A stretch of DNA of 5,042 bases. Origin: an uncultured Treponema sp. (GTDB taxonomy: Bacteria; Spirochaetota; Spirochaetia; Treponematales; Treponemataceae). The position numbers and the translations under genes were made by a program. The notes below the pieces were generated by a model. The model ran no database searches. It had not been told where the DNA came from and saw only the letters and a program-made list of their open reading frames with translations. The DNA is taken from positions 1 through 5,042 of the forward strand of contig CALCEK010000156.1 in the NCBI GenBank assembly GCA_937900125.1, written 5' to 3'. This document shows, piece after piece, positions 1-5,042 of this stretch. Numbering within the stretch: the first letter of the stretch is position 1; every line of letters begins with the position of its first letter.

Positions 1-1
1 C

Positions 2-277
2 GGCAAATTCTACATCGTGGAAATCAAGGGCGAGAACCTGATTGACAAGGCAAGCACACAGGCAAAAGTCCAGTATGCCCGCGAGATGTACCAGAAGAGC
101 GGCTTAGAATATGTGTTCATTCCGTCAAAGTACGCGGATATGATTTTGCAGGAATTTATGAGGGATTCTGACAAACTAAATCTGTTTGAAGAGAAGAAAG
201 CCACGCATTACACAATTCCAGAAAATTACGGACTGCAAAATGTGGCAGAGCCAAAAGCTCCCATGTACGGAAAATAA
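2..277 (+). CDS. Type III restriction-type endonuclease/helicase subunit, C-terminal fragment (5' end outside window)
   Basis: The reading frame is open from the first bases and ends at TAA (275-277), so the last 91 residues of a longer protein are visible. Near the visible N-terminus the residues FYIVEIKGENLID form the E-x-K half of a PD-(D/E)xK nuclease motif, followed by a lysine- and tyrosine-bearing helix (AKVQYAREM). This arrangement is typical of the C-terminal nuclease domain of type III restriction (Res) subunits, which cut DNA near the methylase recognition site after ATP-dependent movement. The preceding Asp motif and the helicase domains lie upstream of the window. A GTG at 17 is in frame but sits inside the conserved motif, so it is not a start. 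By hand count the first 120 bases are about 48% G+C, richer than most of the window and compatible with horizontal acquisition. The family call is from memory of the motif, not a search; another DEAD/DEAH helicase-nuclease is possible. Confidence 0.65.
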   Translation, partial: GKFYIVEIKGENLIDKASTQAKVQYAREMYQKSGLEYVFIPSKYADMILQEFMRDSDKLNLFEEKKATHYTIPENYGLQNVAEPKAPMYGK

Positions 278-325
278 AAAACGCCAGCCCTAGCAACGCT
301 TGACGCTCAACATGAAAAAGCAAGG

Positions 326-377
326 CAAAACATACGTTTTGTAACTTTTACAAAACCTGATTTTCCGTAGGAAAATC
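326..377. repeat. Cluster of three short perfect inverted repeats
   Basis: Three perfect palindromes follow one another. The first is CAAAAC/GTTTTG (326-331 with 336-341, 4-nt loop). The second is GTTTTGTAA/TTACAAAAC (336-344 with 348-356, 3-nt loop). The third is GATTTTCC/GGAAAATC (359-366 with 370-377, 3-nt loop). The first and second share the arm GTTTTG, so they cannot form together. None is followed by a T-run, so they do not look like intrinsic terminators. They could be a small repetitive extragenic element, a protein binding site or an mRNA 3'-end structure. The symmetry is seen directly and the role is unknown. Confidence 0.6.
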
Positions 378-404
378 GAATCCGTGTGACAACATAGTAG
401 AATC

Positions 405-438
405 AAAAAACCTCGCCACAAAAAGCGAGGTCTTTTTT
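405..438. terminator. Bidirectional intrinsic terminator between the restriction gene and fabZ
   Basis: A 7-bp GC-rich stem (ACCTCGC at 410-416 pairing with GCGAGGT at 425-431) encloses an 8-nt loop. On the plus strand it is followed by a T-run (433-438). On the minus strand it is followed by the complement of A405-A410, also a T-run. It can therefore end transcription from the restriction gene on its left and from the fab operon on its right, as expected between convergent genes. Confidence 0.85.
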
Positions 439-476
439 AAAAAAGCAAATATTTGTGTTGTGTTACACTGAAAACT

Positions 477-914
477 TTATTTTACAGAATCTGCTGTTCC
501 AATAAGGCACATCCATTCAGCTTCAGCACAGAGCGTATCTCCTACAAAAGCTTTTCCCGACTGCTTTAACATCCTAGAAGAAACTCTCAAATTTGTAACT
601 TCCATTCGAACAGTGTCGCCAGGACGAACTTGATTTCTGAATTTTACCTTGTCAACTGATGCCAAAAAAAACAATGCGCCTTCTGGAAGTTTTTTTTGTA
701 AACTTAAAGCCGCACCGCCCGCCTGCGCCATTGTTTCTATAAGAATAACGCCAGGAACGACAGGATATTCAGGAAAATGTCCTTTAAAGAAAAAATCATC
801 TTCTGTGAATTTTCTTGTGCAAGTACACGTATTTTCGTCATAATGTTCAATGCTGTCCACAAACAAAAAAGGTTTTCTGTGTGGCAAAAGACTTTCTATA
901 TCAGTAAACGCCAT
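477..914 (-). CDS. fabZ: (3R)-hydroxyacyl-[acyl-carrier-protein] dehydratase FabZ
   Basis: This cytosolic hot-dog fold enzyme removes water from beta-hydroxyacyl-ACP to give trans-2-enoyl-ACP in each round of type II fatty-acid elongation. The 145-residue length is normal for FabZ. The N-terminal signature LLPHRKPFLFVD is at residues 9-20. The catalytic region GHFPEYPVVPGVILIETMAQ holds the expected His46 and Glu60, followed by the alanine/glycine-rich central helix. The substrate-channel segment VDKVKFRNQVRPGD is at 87-100, and AEAEWM near the C-terminus matches the last strand. The ATG (914-912) has an AAAGGTG ribosome binding site at 922-928, inside the end of fabF. Only base 915 separates the fabF stop from this start, so the two are probably translationally coupled. 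It is the last gene of the operon, and the terminator at 410-431 follows. FabA-type isomerase activity cannot be excluded from sequence, but the motifs are those of FabZ. Confidence 0.96.
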   Translation of the reverse strand: MAFTDIESLLPHRKPFLFVDSIEHYDENTCTCTRKFTEDDFFFKGHFPEYPVVPGVILIETMAQAGGAALSLQKKLPEGALFFLASVDKVKFRNQVRPGDTVRMEVTNLRVSSRMLKQSGKAFVGDTLCAEAEWMCLIGTADSVK

Positions 915-915
915 T

Positions 916-2160
916 TTAATTCACCTTTTTAAAAATGATGATTCCGTTGTGACCGCCAAAGCCAAAATTTCCACTCATTGCAACATTTACAGGAAGTGAA
1001 ATTCCCTTGTTTGGAGTATAGTTTAAGTCACATCCGCCCTGCACATCGGGATTTTCTAAGTTTATCGTAGGCGGAATAAAGCCATCTTGAATTGCTTTTA
1101 CGCAAAAAAGCGCTTCTACCGCACCTGCAGCACCAATTAAGTGCCCCGTCATACTTTTTGTAGACGAAATATCCAGGCGTTTTGCATACGTTCCAAAAAC
1201 TCGCTTGAGCATATTTGTTTCTGCCCTGTCGTTTACGCCCGTTGCAGTGCCATGTGCATTGTAATAGGTTACATCTTCTGGTTTTAAATTTGCATCTTTT
1301 AAGGCAATGGTCATTGCTTTTGCGCCACAAACTCCATCTGGATTCGGGGCAGTTAAATGATAACCATCGCTAGAAGCTCCATAACCTGCAACTTCTGCGT
1401 AAATTTTTGCTCCGCGAGCTTTTGCGTGTTCATATTCTTCAAGAACAAGAATTGTCGCGCCTTCTCCCATAACAAAACCATCGCGCTGTTTGTCAAAAGG
1501 TCTACTTGATTTTTGCGGTTCGTCTACCCATTTACTAGAAAGTGCATGAAGCACATTAAAGCCAAGGTTAGCATATCCACATTGAGTTGATTCAGAGCCA
1601 CCCGCTAAAATAACATCGTATCGCCCCGCACGAATTTGGTCAAAAGCATTTCCGATTGCATCTGTTCCAGAAGCGCACGCGGTTGCAATAGTGTGTGTTG
1701 CCCCGTGCAAACCAAAAGCCATACTTATGTTTCCAGCTCCTTCATTCGGAATCAATTCTGGAATTGTCATTGGTGGCATACGAAGCTGATTTGAATCAAA
1801 ATAAGCTTTCATTGTGTTTTCGGTAACTTCAAGTCCGCCGATTCCTACGCCAAGATAAACGGAAGCATTTTCAAGAACTTCAGCATTTCCCATAAGAGAA
1901 GAATCGTCTAACGCCATTTTTGCCGCTGCCACCGCATATTGTGCATAATGCGCCATTTTTCTTGCCGCAGAAGCGTCCATATAATTTGCAGGTTCAAAAT
2001 TTTTTACTTCAGCTGCATATTTTACTTTGAACGGCGTATTATCATAGCGAGTAATAAGTCCAATTCCACTTTTGCCTTCTTTCATTGCGTTCCATGTTTC
2101 GTCTGCTGAATTTCCAAGCGGAGAAACACAACCTAATCCTGTAACAACTACTCTGCGCAT
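916..2160 (-). CDS. fabF: 3-oxoacyl-[acyl-carrier-protein] synthase II FabF (KAS II)
   Basis: This is the elongating condensing enzyme. It takes the acyl chain onto an active-site cysteine and joins it to the two-carbon unit from malonyl-ACP, releasing CO2. The 414 residues match the usual FabF length. The thiolase-fold start VVVTGLGCVSPLG is at 4-16. The nucleophile Cys162 lies in TACASGTDAIG. The two catalytic histidines are His303 (NAHGTATG) and His340 (KSMTGHLIGAAG), with Lys335 beside the second. The glycine-rich GNFGFGGHNG loop at 398-406 closes the acyl pocket. The KAS II-type HLTAPNPDG loop is at 268-276. The ATG (2160-2158) has an AGGAG site at 2166-2170 with 5-nt spacing. It follows fabG after 79 bp and precedes fabZ by one base. 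The motif GTATG differs from the more usual GTSTP or similar, but the catalytic triad is complete. Confidence 0.97.
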   Translation of the reverse strand: MRRVVVTGLGCVSPLGNSADETWNAMKEGKSGIGLITRYDNTPFKVKYAAEVKNFEPANYMDASAARKMAHYAQYAVAAAKMALDDSSLMGNAEVLENASVYLGVGIGGLEVTENTMKAYFDSNQLRMPPMTIPELIPNEGAGNISMAFGLHGATHTIATACASGTDAIGNAFDQIRAGRYDVILAGGSESTQCGYANLGFNVLHALSSKWVDEPQKSSRPFDKQRDGFVMGEGATILVLEEYEHAKARGAKIYAEVAGYGASSDGYHLTAPNPDGVCGAKAMTIALKDANLKPEDVTYYNAHGTATGVNDRAETNMLKRVFGTYAKRLDISSTKSMTGHLIGAAGAVEALFCVKAIQDGFIPPTINLENPDVQGGCDLNYTPNKGISLPVNVAMSGNFGFGGHNGIIIFKKVN

Positions 2161-2239
2161 AAAAACTCCTATTAGCCCTGTTCAGAAATTTTGTTTCCGA
2201 CAAGATTTATTGTTTAGCTATTGCTTGTTGTATTTTTCA

Positions 2240-2986
2240 TTAACATCCCATTCCGCCGTCAACACCAAGAACTTGCCCTGTGATATACGAGCTCATATCA
2301 CTTGCCAAAAAAAGAGCCGCTTGAGCTACATCTTCTGTTTTTCCTACACGTTTTAAGGGGATTTGTTCAATCCAAGAAGAACGGATTTCTTCTTTTACAG
2401 CCTGCGTCATATCGGTGTCAATAAAACCTGGAGCGATGCAATTTACTCTCACTCCCCTACTGCCAACTTCTTTTGCAAGCGATTTACTGTAGGCAATTAA
2501 GCCACCCTTGCTTGCCGAATAATTTACTTGTCCTGCTCCACCGTGAAGCCCCACAATGCTCGACATATTTATAATGCTTCCAGAACGCTGGTGAATCATA
2601 TCCATGCTGACAATTTGGCAAATCAAAAAAACAGATGTCAAATTTACTGCAAGAACATCGTCCCAATCCGATTTTTTCATACGAAAACTCAAAGTGTCCC
2701 GCGTGATTCCTGCATTGTTTACAAGAACATCAAAATGCCCCGCTTCGGAAAGTGCGTTTTTTACAACCGCACACAATTCATCTTGATTTGCACAATTTGC
2801 ATATATCTCGTGAAACGCAGTTTGGTGTTCGCCCGCAAACGCTTCCAATTCGCTTTTAGAAGCACTCTCGTGCGTACAAAGTCCCCAAACTTCAGCTCCA
2901 TTTTTTAAGAATTCTTCAACAATTTTTTTTCCGATTCCTCGTGAAGAACCTGTAACAAGTGCTTTTTTATTTTCTAGCAAAACCAT
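2240..2986 (-). CDS. fabG: 3-oxoacyl-[acyl-carrier-protein] reductase FabG
   Basis: This NADPH-dependent short-chain dehydrogenase reduces beta-ketoacyl-ACP to (R)-3-hydroxyacyl-ACP. With the start chosen at 2986 it has 248 residues, the normal FabG length. The Rossmann cofactor motif TGSSRGIG is at 12-19, NNAG at 90-93, active-site Asn115 in AVNLTS, Ser143 in NMSSIVG, and Tyr156/Lys160 in NYSASK. The IAPGFIDTDMT segment is at 184-194 and the VDGGM tail at 242-246. The frame stays open upstream to an ATG at 3061, but that would add 25 residues overlapping fabD and lacking similarity to the family. The ATG at 2986 follows a clear GGAG site and begins just before the first strand of the fold. 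It starts 61 bp after the fabD stop, in the same operon. An SDR acting on another substrate is unlikely given the neighbours. Confidence 0.95.
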   Translation of the reverse strand: MVLLENKKALVTGSSRGIGKKIVEEFLKNGAEVWGLCTHESASKSELEAFAGEHQTAFHEIYANCANQDELCAVVKNALSEAGHFDVLVNNAGITRDTLSFRMKKSDWDDVLAVNLTSVFLICQIVSMDMIHQRSGSIINMSSIVGLHGGAGQVNYSASKGGLIAYSKSLAKEVGSRGVRVNCIAPGFIDTDMTQAVKEEIRSSWIEQIPLKRVGKTEDVAQAALFLASDMSSYITGQVLGVDGGMGC

Positions 2987-2992
2987 TTTTTT

Positions 2993-2996
2993 CTCC
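2993..2996 (-). promoter_or_regulatory. Ribosome binding site deciding the fabG start
   Basis: On the minus strand GGAG lies 6 nt before the ATG at 2986. No comparable site was noted before the upstream in-frame ATG at 3061, which lies inside fabD. This site is the main reason for choosing the 248-residue FabG. Confidence 0.8.
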
Positions 2997-3023
2997 AATA
3001 ATACAATAGACTTGTTCGATAAC

Positions 3024-3054
3024 TTTGTAAAATTGTAACACGACTTTTTACAAA
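3024..3054. repeat. Inverted repeat across the fabD stop codon
   Basis: TTTGTAAAA at 3024-3032 is the exact reverse complement of TTTTACAAA at 3046-3054, separated by 13 bases. The right arm contains the fabD stop codon (3050-3048 on the minus strand). The stem is almost all A-T, has no T-run at a terminator-like position, and lies in the leader of fabG. It resembles the palindrome at 336-356 in using TTGTAA and TTACAA words. It may be a weak mRNA structure, a binding site or chance in AT-rich DNA. Confidence 0.4.
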
Positions 3055-4019
3055 CTCGCAATGCTTTCTGCAGTATTTATTGGTAAAGAAGCAAGTTTTG
3101 CCCCGAATTCTGTTTTTCCCCAAAGTCCTGTAAGTACAGCTCCAGGTCCGACTTCCAAAACATTCCATTCAGAATCATTTTCAGATTCAATTAAGGAAGC
3201 TAACACGGCTTCTTCGTCCGTCCACAAGACCGAATGAGTTAAATGTAGAACTGCCGCATCTTTAATTTCTGCCCCAGACAAAACCTGTTTTCCTGTAACA
3301 TTGCTAAAAAGCGGAATTTTTGGGTCAGAAAAACTAACGTCCGCAAGAAATTTTCCAAATTCGTCGGCAGCAGGCTGCATAAGCGGACTGTGAAAAGGGC
3401 CTGCAACCTTTAATTTTACAACTTTTACTCTCGCAGAAATTTTGCTACCCTCTTCTGCGCAAGCTTTTTCTAAAGCATTAAGAGCGTCAAATGTGCCGCT
3501 AACGACTGTTTGTTTTACGGAATTCATATTTGCGGCATAGGCGTTTGGAATTGAGCTAACAATTTCTTTAACTTTTTCGGGAGAAAGTCCAATTACCGCG
3601 CTCATCCCTGGTGCATGACCTGAATTTTCTGAGGCGATTTGTTCACAAACTTTTTGCATAATGAGTCCGCGTTCTCGAACAACTTTTACAAGGTCTTCAA
3701 AAGAAAGAACTCCAGCTGCGTACAAAGCAGGAAATTCTCCTAAACTAAAGCCCATTGCAGAAGAAGGTTCAATTCCTTTGTCCTTTAAAGCCGCCATTAT
3801 TGCAAGAGAAGCTGTTGTTATGGCAATTTGACTGTTATCGCTGCGGCTTAAAGTGTCTGCCTCAGATTCCCACAATAATTGTTTCATATCTACGTCTATA
3901 ATAGAAGAAACTTCATCAATGACTTTTTGGGCTGAAGCTGATTTTTCAGCAACATCTTTAATCATCCCTGGAGCTTGCGCACCTTGACCTGGAAACAAAA
4001 AAGCATATTTCTTTGCCAT
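3048..4019 (-). CDS. fabD: Malonyl-CoA:ACP transacylase FabD
   Basis: FabD moves the malonyl group from CoA to acyl carrier protein and so supplies the extender unit for FabF. It is 323 residues long, slightly more than the roughly 310 usual for the family. The N-terminal oxyanion motif FPGQGAQ is at 9-15, the nucleophile elbow GFSLGE at 90-95 with Ser92, and Arg117, which binds the malonyl carboxylate, lies in VRERGLIMQ. The catalytic His210 sits in GPFHSPLM, the form associated with malonyl rather than methylmalonyl substrates. FSNVTG is at 238-243 and VLEVGPG at 287-293. The residue before the nucleophile is Phe91, where most family members have His. The ATG (4019-4017) has a GAGAGG site at 4025-4030 with 5-nt spacing. 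It is the first gene of the fab operon, behind the promoters at 4047-4085. Confidence 0.95.
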   Translation of the reverse strand: MAKKYAFLFPGQGAQAPGMIKDVAEKSASAQKVIDEVSSIIDVDMKQLLWESEADTLSRSDNSQIAITTASLAIMAALKDKGIEPSSAMGFSLGEFPALYAAGVLSFEDLVKVVRERGLIMQKVCEQIASENSGHAPGMSAVIGLSPEKVKEIVSSIPNAYAANMNSVKQTVVSGTFDALNALEKACAEEGSKISARVKVVKLKVAGPFHSPLMQPAADEFGKFLADVSFSDPKIPLFSNVTGKQVLSGAEIKDAAVLHLTHSVLWTDEEAVLASLIESENDSEWNVLEVGPGAVLTGLWGKTEFGAKLASLPINTAESIASL

Positions 4020-4046
4020 ACAAACCTCTCATTCAAATATAATTTT

Positions 4047-4085
4047 ATTATGACAAATTATGCTAAAATGTCAAAGTCTTGTCAA
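4047..4085 (-). promoter_or_regulatory. Two overlapping sigma70-type promoters for fabD-fabG-fabF-fabZ
   Basis: On the minus strand promoter one has TTGACA at 4085-4080, a 17-bp spacer and CATAAT at 4062-4057. Promoter two has TTGACA at 4074-4069, a 16-bp spacer and CATAAT at 4052-4047, the latter preceded by TGT, which gives an extended -10. Predicted starts are near 4050 and 4040, leaving leaders of about 20-30 nt before the fabD ATG, too short for a riboswitch. An inverted TGACA/TGTCA pair (4051-4055 and 4069-4073) overlaps both promoters and could be part of an operator. The hexamer matches are seen directly; activity is inferred. Confidence 0.75.
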
Positions 4086-4089
4086 GTCT
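4047..4089. repeat. Tandem 10-11 bp direct repeats in the fabD promoter region
   Basis: On the plus strand ATTATGACAA (4047-4056) is followed directly by ATTATGCTAA (4057-4066), 8 of 10 identical. TGTCAAAGTCT (4069-4079) is followed directly by TGTCAAGTCT (4080-4089), differing by one A. The first pair duplicates the -10 element and the second duplicates the -35 element. The period of about one helical turn would place copies on the same face of the DNA. Confidence 0.65.
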
Positions 4090-4120
4090 AGTTGCAAGAG
4101 ATATAGAAATTTAGTAAAAT
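4079..4120 (+). promoter_or_regulatory. Promoter candidates for the ACT-domain gene
   Basis: The better candidate has TTGCAA (4092-4097), a 17-bp spacer and TAAAAT (4115-4120). Its predicted start would fall at about 4126-4127, on the ATG itself, so the mRNA would be leaderless. A second candidate has TTGTCA (4079-4084), a 17-bp spacer and TATAGA (4102-4107), with a start near 4114 and a leader of about 13 nt. The second overlaps the upstream -35 of the fab promoter. Which one is used cannot be decided from sequence. Confidence 0.55.
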
Positions 4121-4126
4121 AATTGT

Positions 4127-4396
4127 ATGAAAGCGATAATTACTGTTGTTGGCGGAGATAAAGTTGGCATTATTGCAAAAATTTCCGCATTTCTTGCCGC
4201 ACATTCAATAAATATTGATGATATTACACAAACAATTTTGAGCGGAAATTTTGTTATGATGATGATGGTTGATCTTTCTAGTGCAGATATAAGCATTGAC
4301 CAAGCTAGAACTGAGCTTACAGCGGAATGTCAAGAACTCGGCGTTGAAGTAAATGTTATGAATGAACGAGTTTTTTCGCAAATGCACAGAATCTAA
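4127..4396 (+). CDS. Small ACT-domain protein, UPF0237 family
   Basis: The 89-residue protein is essentially one ACT domain, a fold that usually binds amino acids or other small ligands and often acts as a sensor dimer. The N-terminal strand MKAIITVVGGDKVGII, a helix, and NIDDITQTI at 29-37 match the UPF0237 family as I remember it, as does the C-terminal RVFSQMHRI ending. The length is normal for that family, whose function is not firmly known; some members are compared with GcvR, the glycine-cleavage regulator. There is no DNA-binding domain, transmembrane segment or signal peptide. Four consecutive Met codons fall at residues 44-47. No Shine-Dalgarno sequence precedes the ATG at 4127, unlike the four fab genes. 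The gene is divergent from fabD with 107 bp between them. A role in sensing a metabolite linked to the neighbours is speculation. Confidence 0.88.
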   Translation: MKAIITVVGGDKVGIIAKISAFLAAHSINIDDITQTILSGNFVMMMMVDLSSADISIDQARTELTAECQELGVEVNVMNERVFSQMHRI

Positions 4397-4422
4397 ACTG
4401 CCCCATTCTCGTTTGCATACAC

Positions 4423-4506
4423 AAAATCCCTAAAACTTACAAAGATTTTGGGCATCTCTAAAAATTGCAATTTTTAAGGTTTCGTTCTATTTTAGGGATT
4501 TTTTTT
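4423..4506 (+). terminator. Long-looped intrinsic terminator after the ACT-domain gene
   Basis: AAAATCCCTAAAA (4423-4435) pairs perfectly over 13 bp with TTTTAGGGATTTT (4490-4502), and eight T's run from 4499 to 4506. The enclosed 54-nt loop contains an 18-bp A-T palindrome (4459-4476) that can form an inner hairpin. On the minus strand the stem is followed only by TTTTGTG, so it may also serve lysA, but weakly. The loop is longer than usual for a simple terminator. Confidence 0.65.
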
Positions 4507-4516
4507 AAGTGTATTT

Positions 4517-5042
4517 TCAGACAATAAAATTATCTAAACCATCAAAATCCAAAGTTGCAAAATAATCTTCTATTGTTTCTTTTCGTCTAATTTGCACAAT
4601 GGATTTATCTTTTCGTAACAAAAGTTCTCCAGCGCGTAATTTGCCATTGTAATTAAAGCCCATACTTCGTCCGTGTGCGCCAGCATCGTGTATAATTAGC
4701 AAATCGCCGTCTTCTATTAAAGGGAGTTTTCTTTGCACCGCAAATTTATCGCAGTTTTCGCAAAGACTGCCTGTTACATCGTACACATAGTCAAGTGGAA
4801 GATTTTCTTTTCCGCTAACAGTAATTTCGTGGTGTGCGCCGTACATTCCAGGTCGCATCAAATCCGCCATACTCGCATCGCAGCCAATATATTCGCGGTA
4901 GATGTGTTTGTGATGCAAAACCCGCGTTACTAAATAGCCGTAAGGGCCTGTAATCGGTCTTCCACATTCAAAATAAATCGCTAATGGGTCAAGTCCTGCG
5001 GGAACAATTTTTTTGTCATACAAATCCCGGATTCCTTTTGCC
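4517..5042 (-). CDS. lysA: Diaminopimelate decarboxylase LysA, C-terminal part (5' end outside window)
   Basis: LysA is a PLP enzyme of the alanine-racemase-like fold III group that decarboxylates meso-diaminopimelate to L-lysine, the last step of lysine synthesis. About 175 residues of the C-terminal beta-barrel domain are visible, ending at TGA (4519-4517). The substrate/PLP region ECGRPITGPYG stands where many homologues have EPGR. CDASMADLMRPGMYGAHHEI corresponds to the conserved DAGMNDLIRPALY segment. The partner-subunit cysteine lies in GSLCENCDKFA, HDAGAHGRSMGFNYN carries the PLP-contacting tyrosine, and LRAGELLL follows. The catalytic lysine and the barrel are upstream of the window. 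An in-frame TTG at 5023 can be read as a start, but the frame and homology continue to the window edge, so it is internal. The GAHG form occurs in a recognised clostridial/Bacteroides/Treponema-like subgroup, as I recall. Carboxynorspermidine decarboxylase is a less likely alternative. Confidence 0.88.
   Translation of the reverse strand, partial: AKGIRDLYDKKIVPAGLDPLAIYFECGRPITGPYGYLVTRVLHHKHIYREYIGCDASMADLMRPGMYGAHHEITVSGKENLPLDYVYDVTGSLCENCDKFAVQRKLPLIEDGDLLIIHDAGAHGRSMGFNYNGKLRAGELLLRKDKSIVQIRRKETIEDYFATLDFDGLDNFIV

Noticed and set aside
17..19. GTG as the start of the restriction fragment
   Set aside because: It lies inside the conserved FYIVEIKG nuclease strand, and the frame is open to the window edge.
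278..476. Possible CRISPR array or integron attC site among the palindromes
   Set aside because: There are no regularly spaced identical repeats, and the palindromes lack attC core sites; only adjacent, different short inverted repeats are present.
2214..2240. Eight-codon ORF on the minus strand starting in a TAATG overlap with the fabG stop
   Set aside because: It is too short, has no convincing ribosome site and shows no resemblance to acyl carrier protein; it is most likely chance.
2072..2356. 94-codon plus-strand ORF spanning the fabF start and the fabG end
   Set aside because: It is antisense to two well-supported genes and their intergenic region, and its product has no recognisable domain.
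2987..3061. N-terminal extension of FabG by 25 residues from the ATG at 3061
   Set aside because: It overlaps the end of fabD, does not resemble SDR N-termini, and the internal ATG at 2986 has a well-spaced GGAG.
4256..4267. Four tandem ATG triplets in the ACT gene as a phase-variation tract
   Set aside because: Changes in a triplet repeat would keep the frame, four units is short, and Met-rich strands are plausible in this ACT family.
5021..5023. TTG as the start of the lysA reading frame
   Set aside because: The frame continues upstream to the window edge with LysA-like residues (AKGIRD), and the catalytic domain must lie further upstream, so this is internal.

Overview
This window looks like chromosomal DNA from a low-GC anaerobic bacterium. 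The codons are AT-rich, the fatty-acid genes are bacterial type II, and the LysA fragment is of the variant with a GAHG motif. A spirochaete such as Treponema, or a clostridial relative, would fit. That assignment rests on general resemblance and is weak.

Layout. Bases 2-277 (+) are the 3' end of a type III-like restriction subunit carrying the last part of its nuclease domain. Bases 278-476 hold a cluster of short perfect inverted repeats and a bidirectional terminator. Bases 477-4019 (-) hold four fatty-acid synthesis genes transcribed in the order fabD, fabG, fabF, fabZ. Bases 4020-4126 are a divergent promoter region. Bases 4127-4396 (+) encode a small ACT-domain protein of the UPF0237 type. 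Bases 4397-4516 contain a long-looped terminator between convergent genes. Bases 4517-5042 (-) are the C-terminal part of diaminopimelate decarboxylase (lysA), cut by the window edge.

How the genes work together. FabD loads malonate onto acyl carrier protein, FabF condenses it with the growing chain, FabG reduces the beta-keto group and FabZ dehydrates the product. Together they cover three of the four steps of each elongation cycle plus supply of the extender unit. The enoyl reductase, FabH and acyl carrier protein are not in the window. All four genes seem to be served by one promoter region upstream of fabD and to end at the terminator at 410-431.

No undescribed system is evident. The least ordinary feature is the fabD/ACT divergent region. 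It carries two staggered TTGACA/CATAAT promoters built from tandem 10-11 bp repeats, and a back-to-back promoter that may produce a leaderless ACT mRNA. The palindrome clusters at 326-377 and 3024-3054 are also unexplained.
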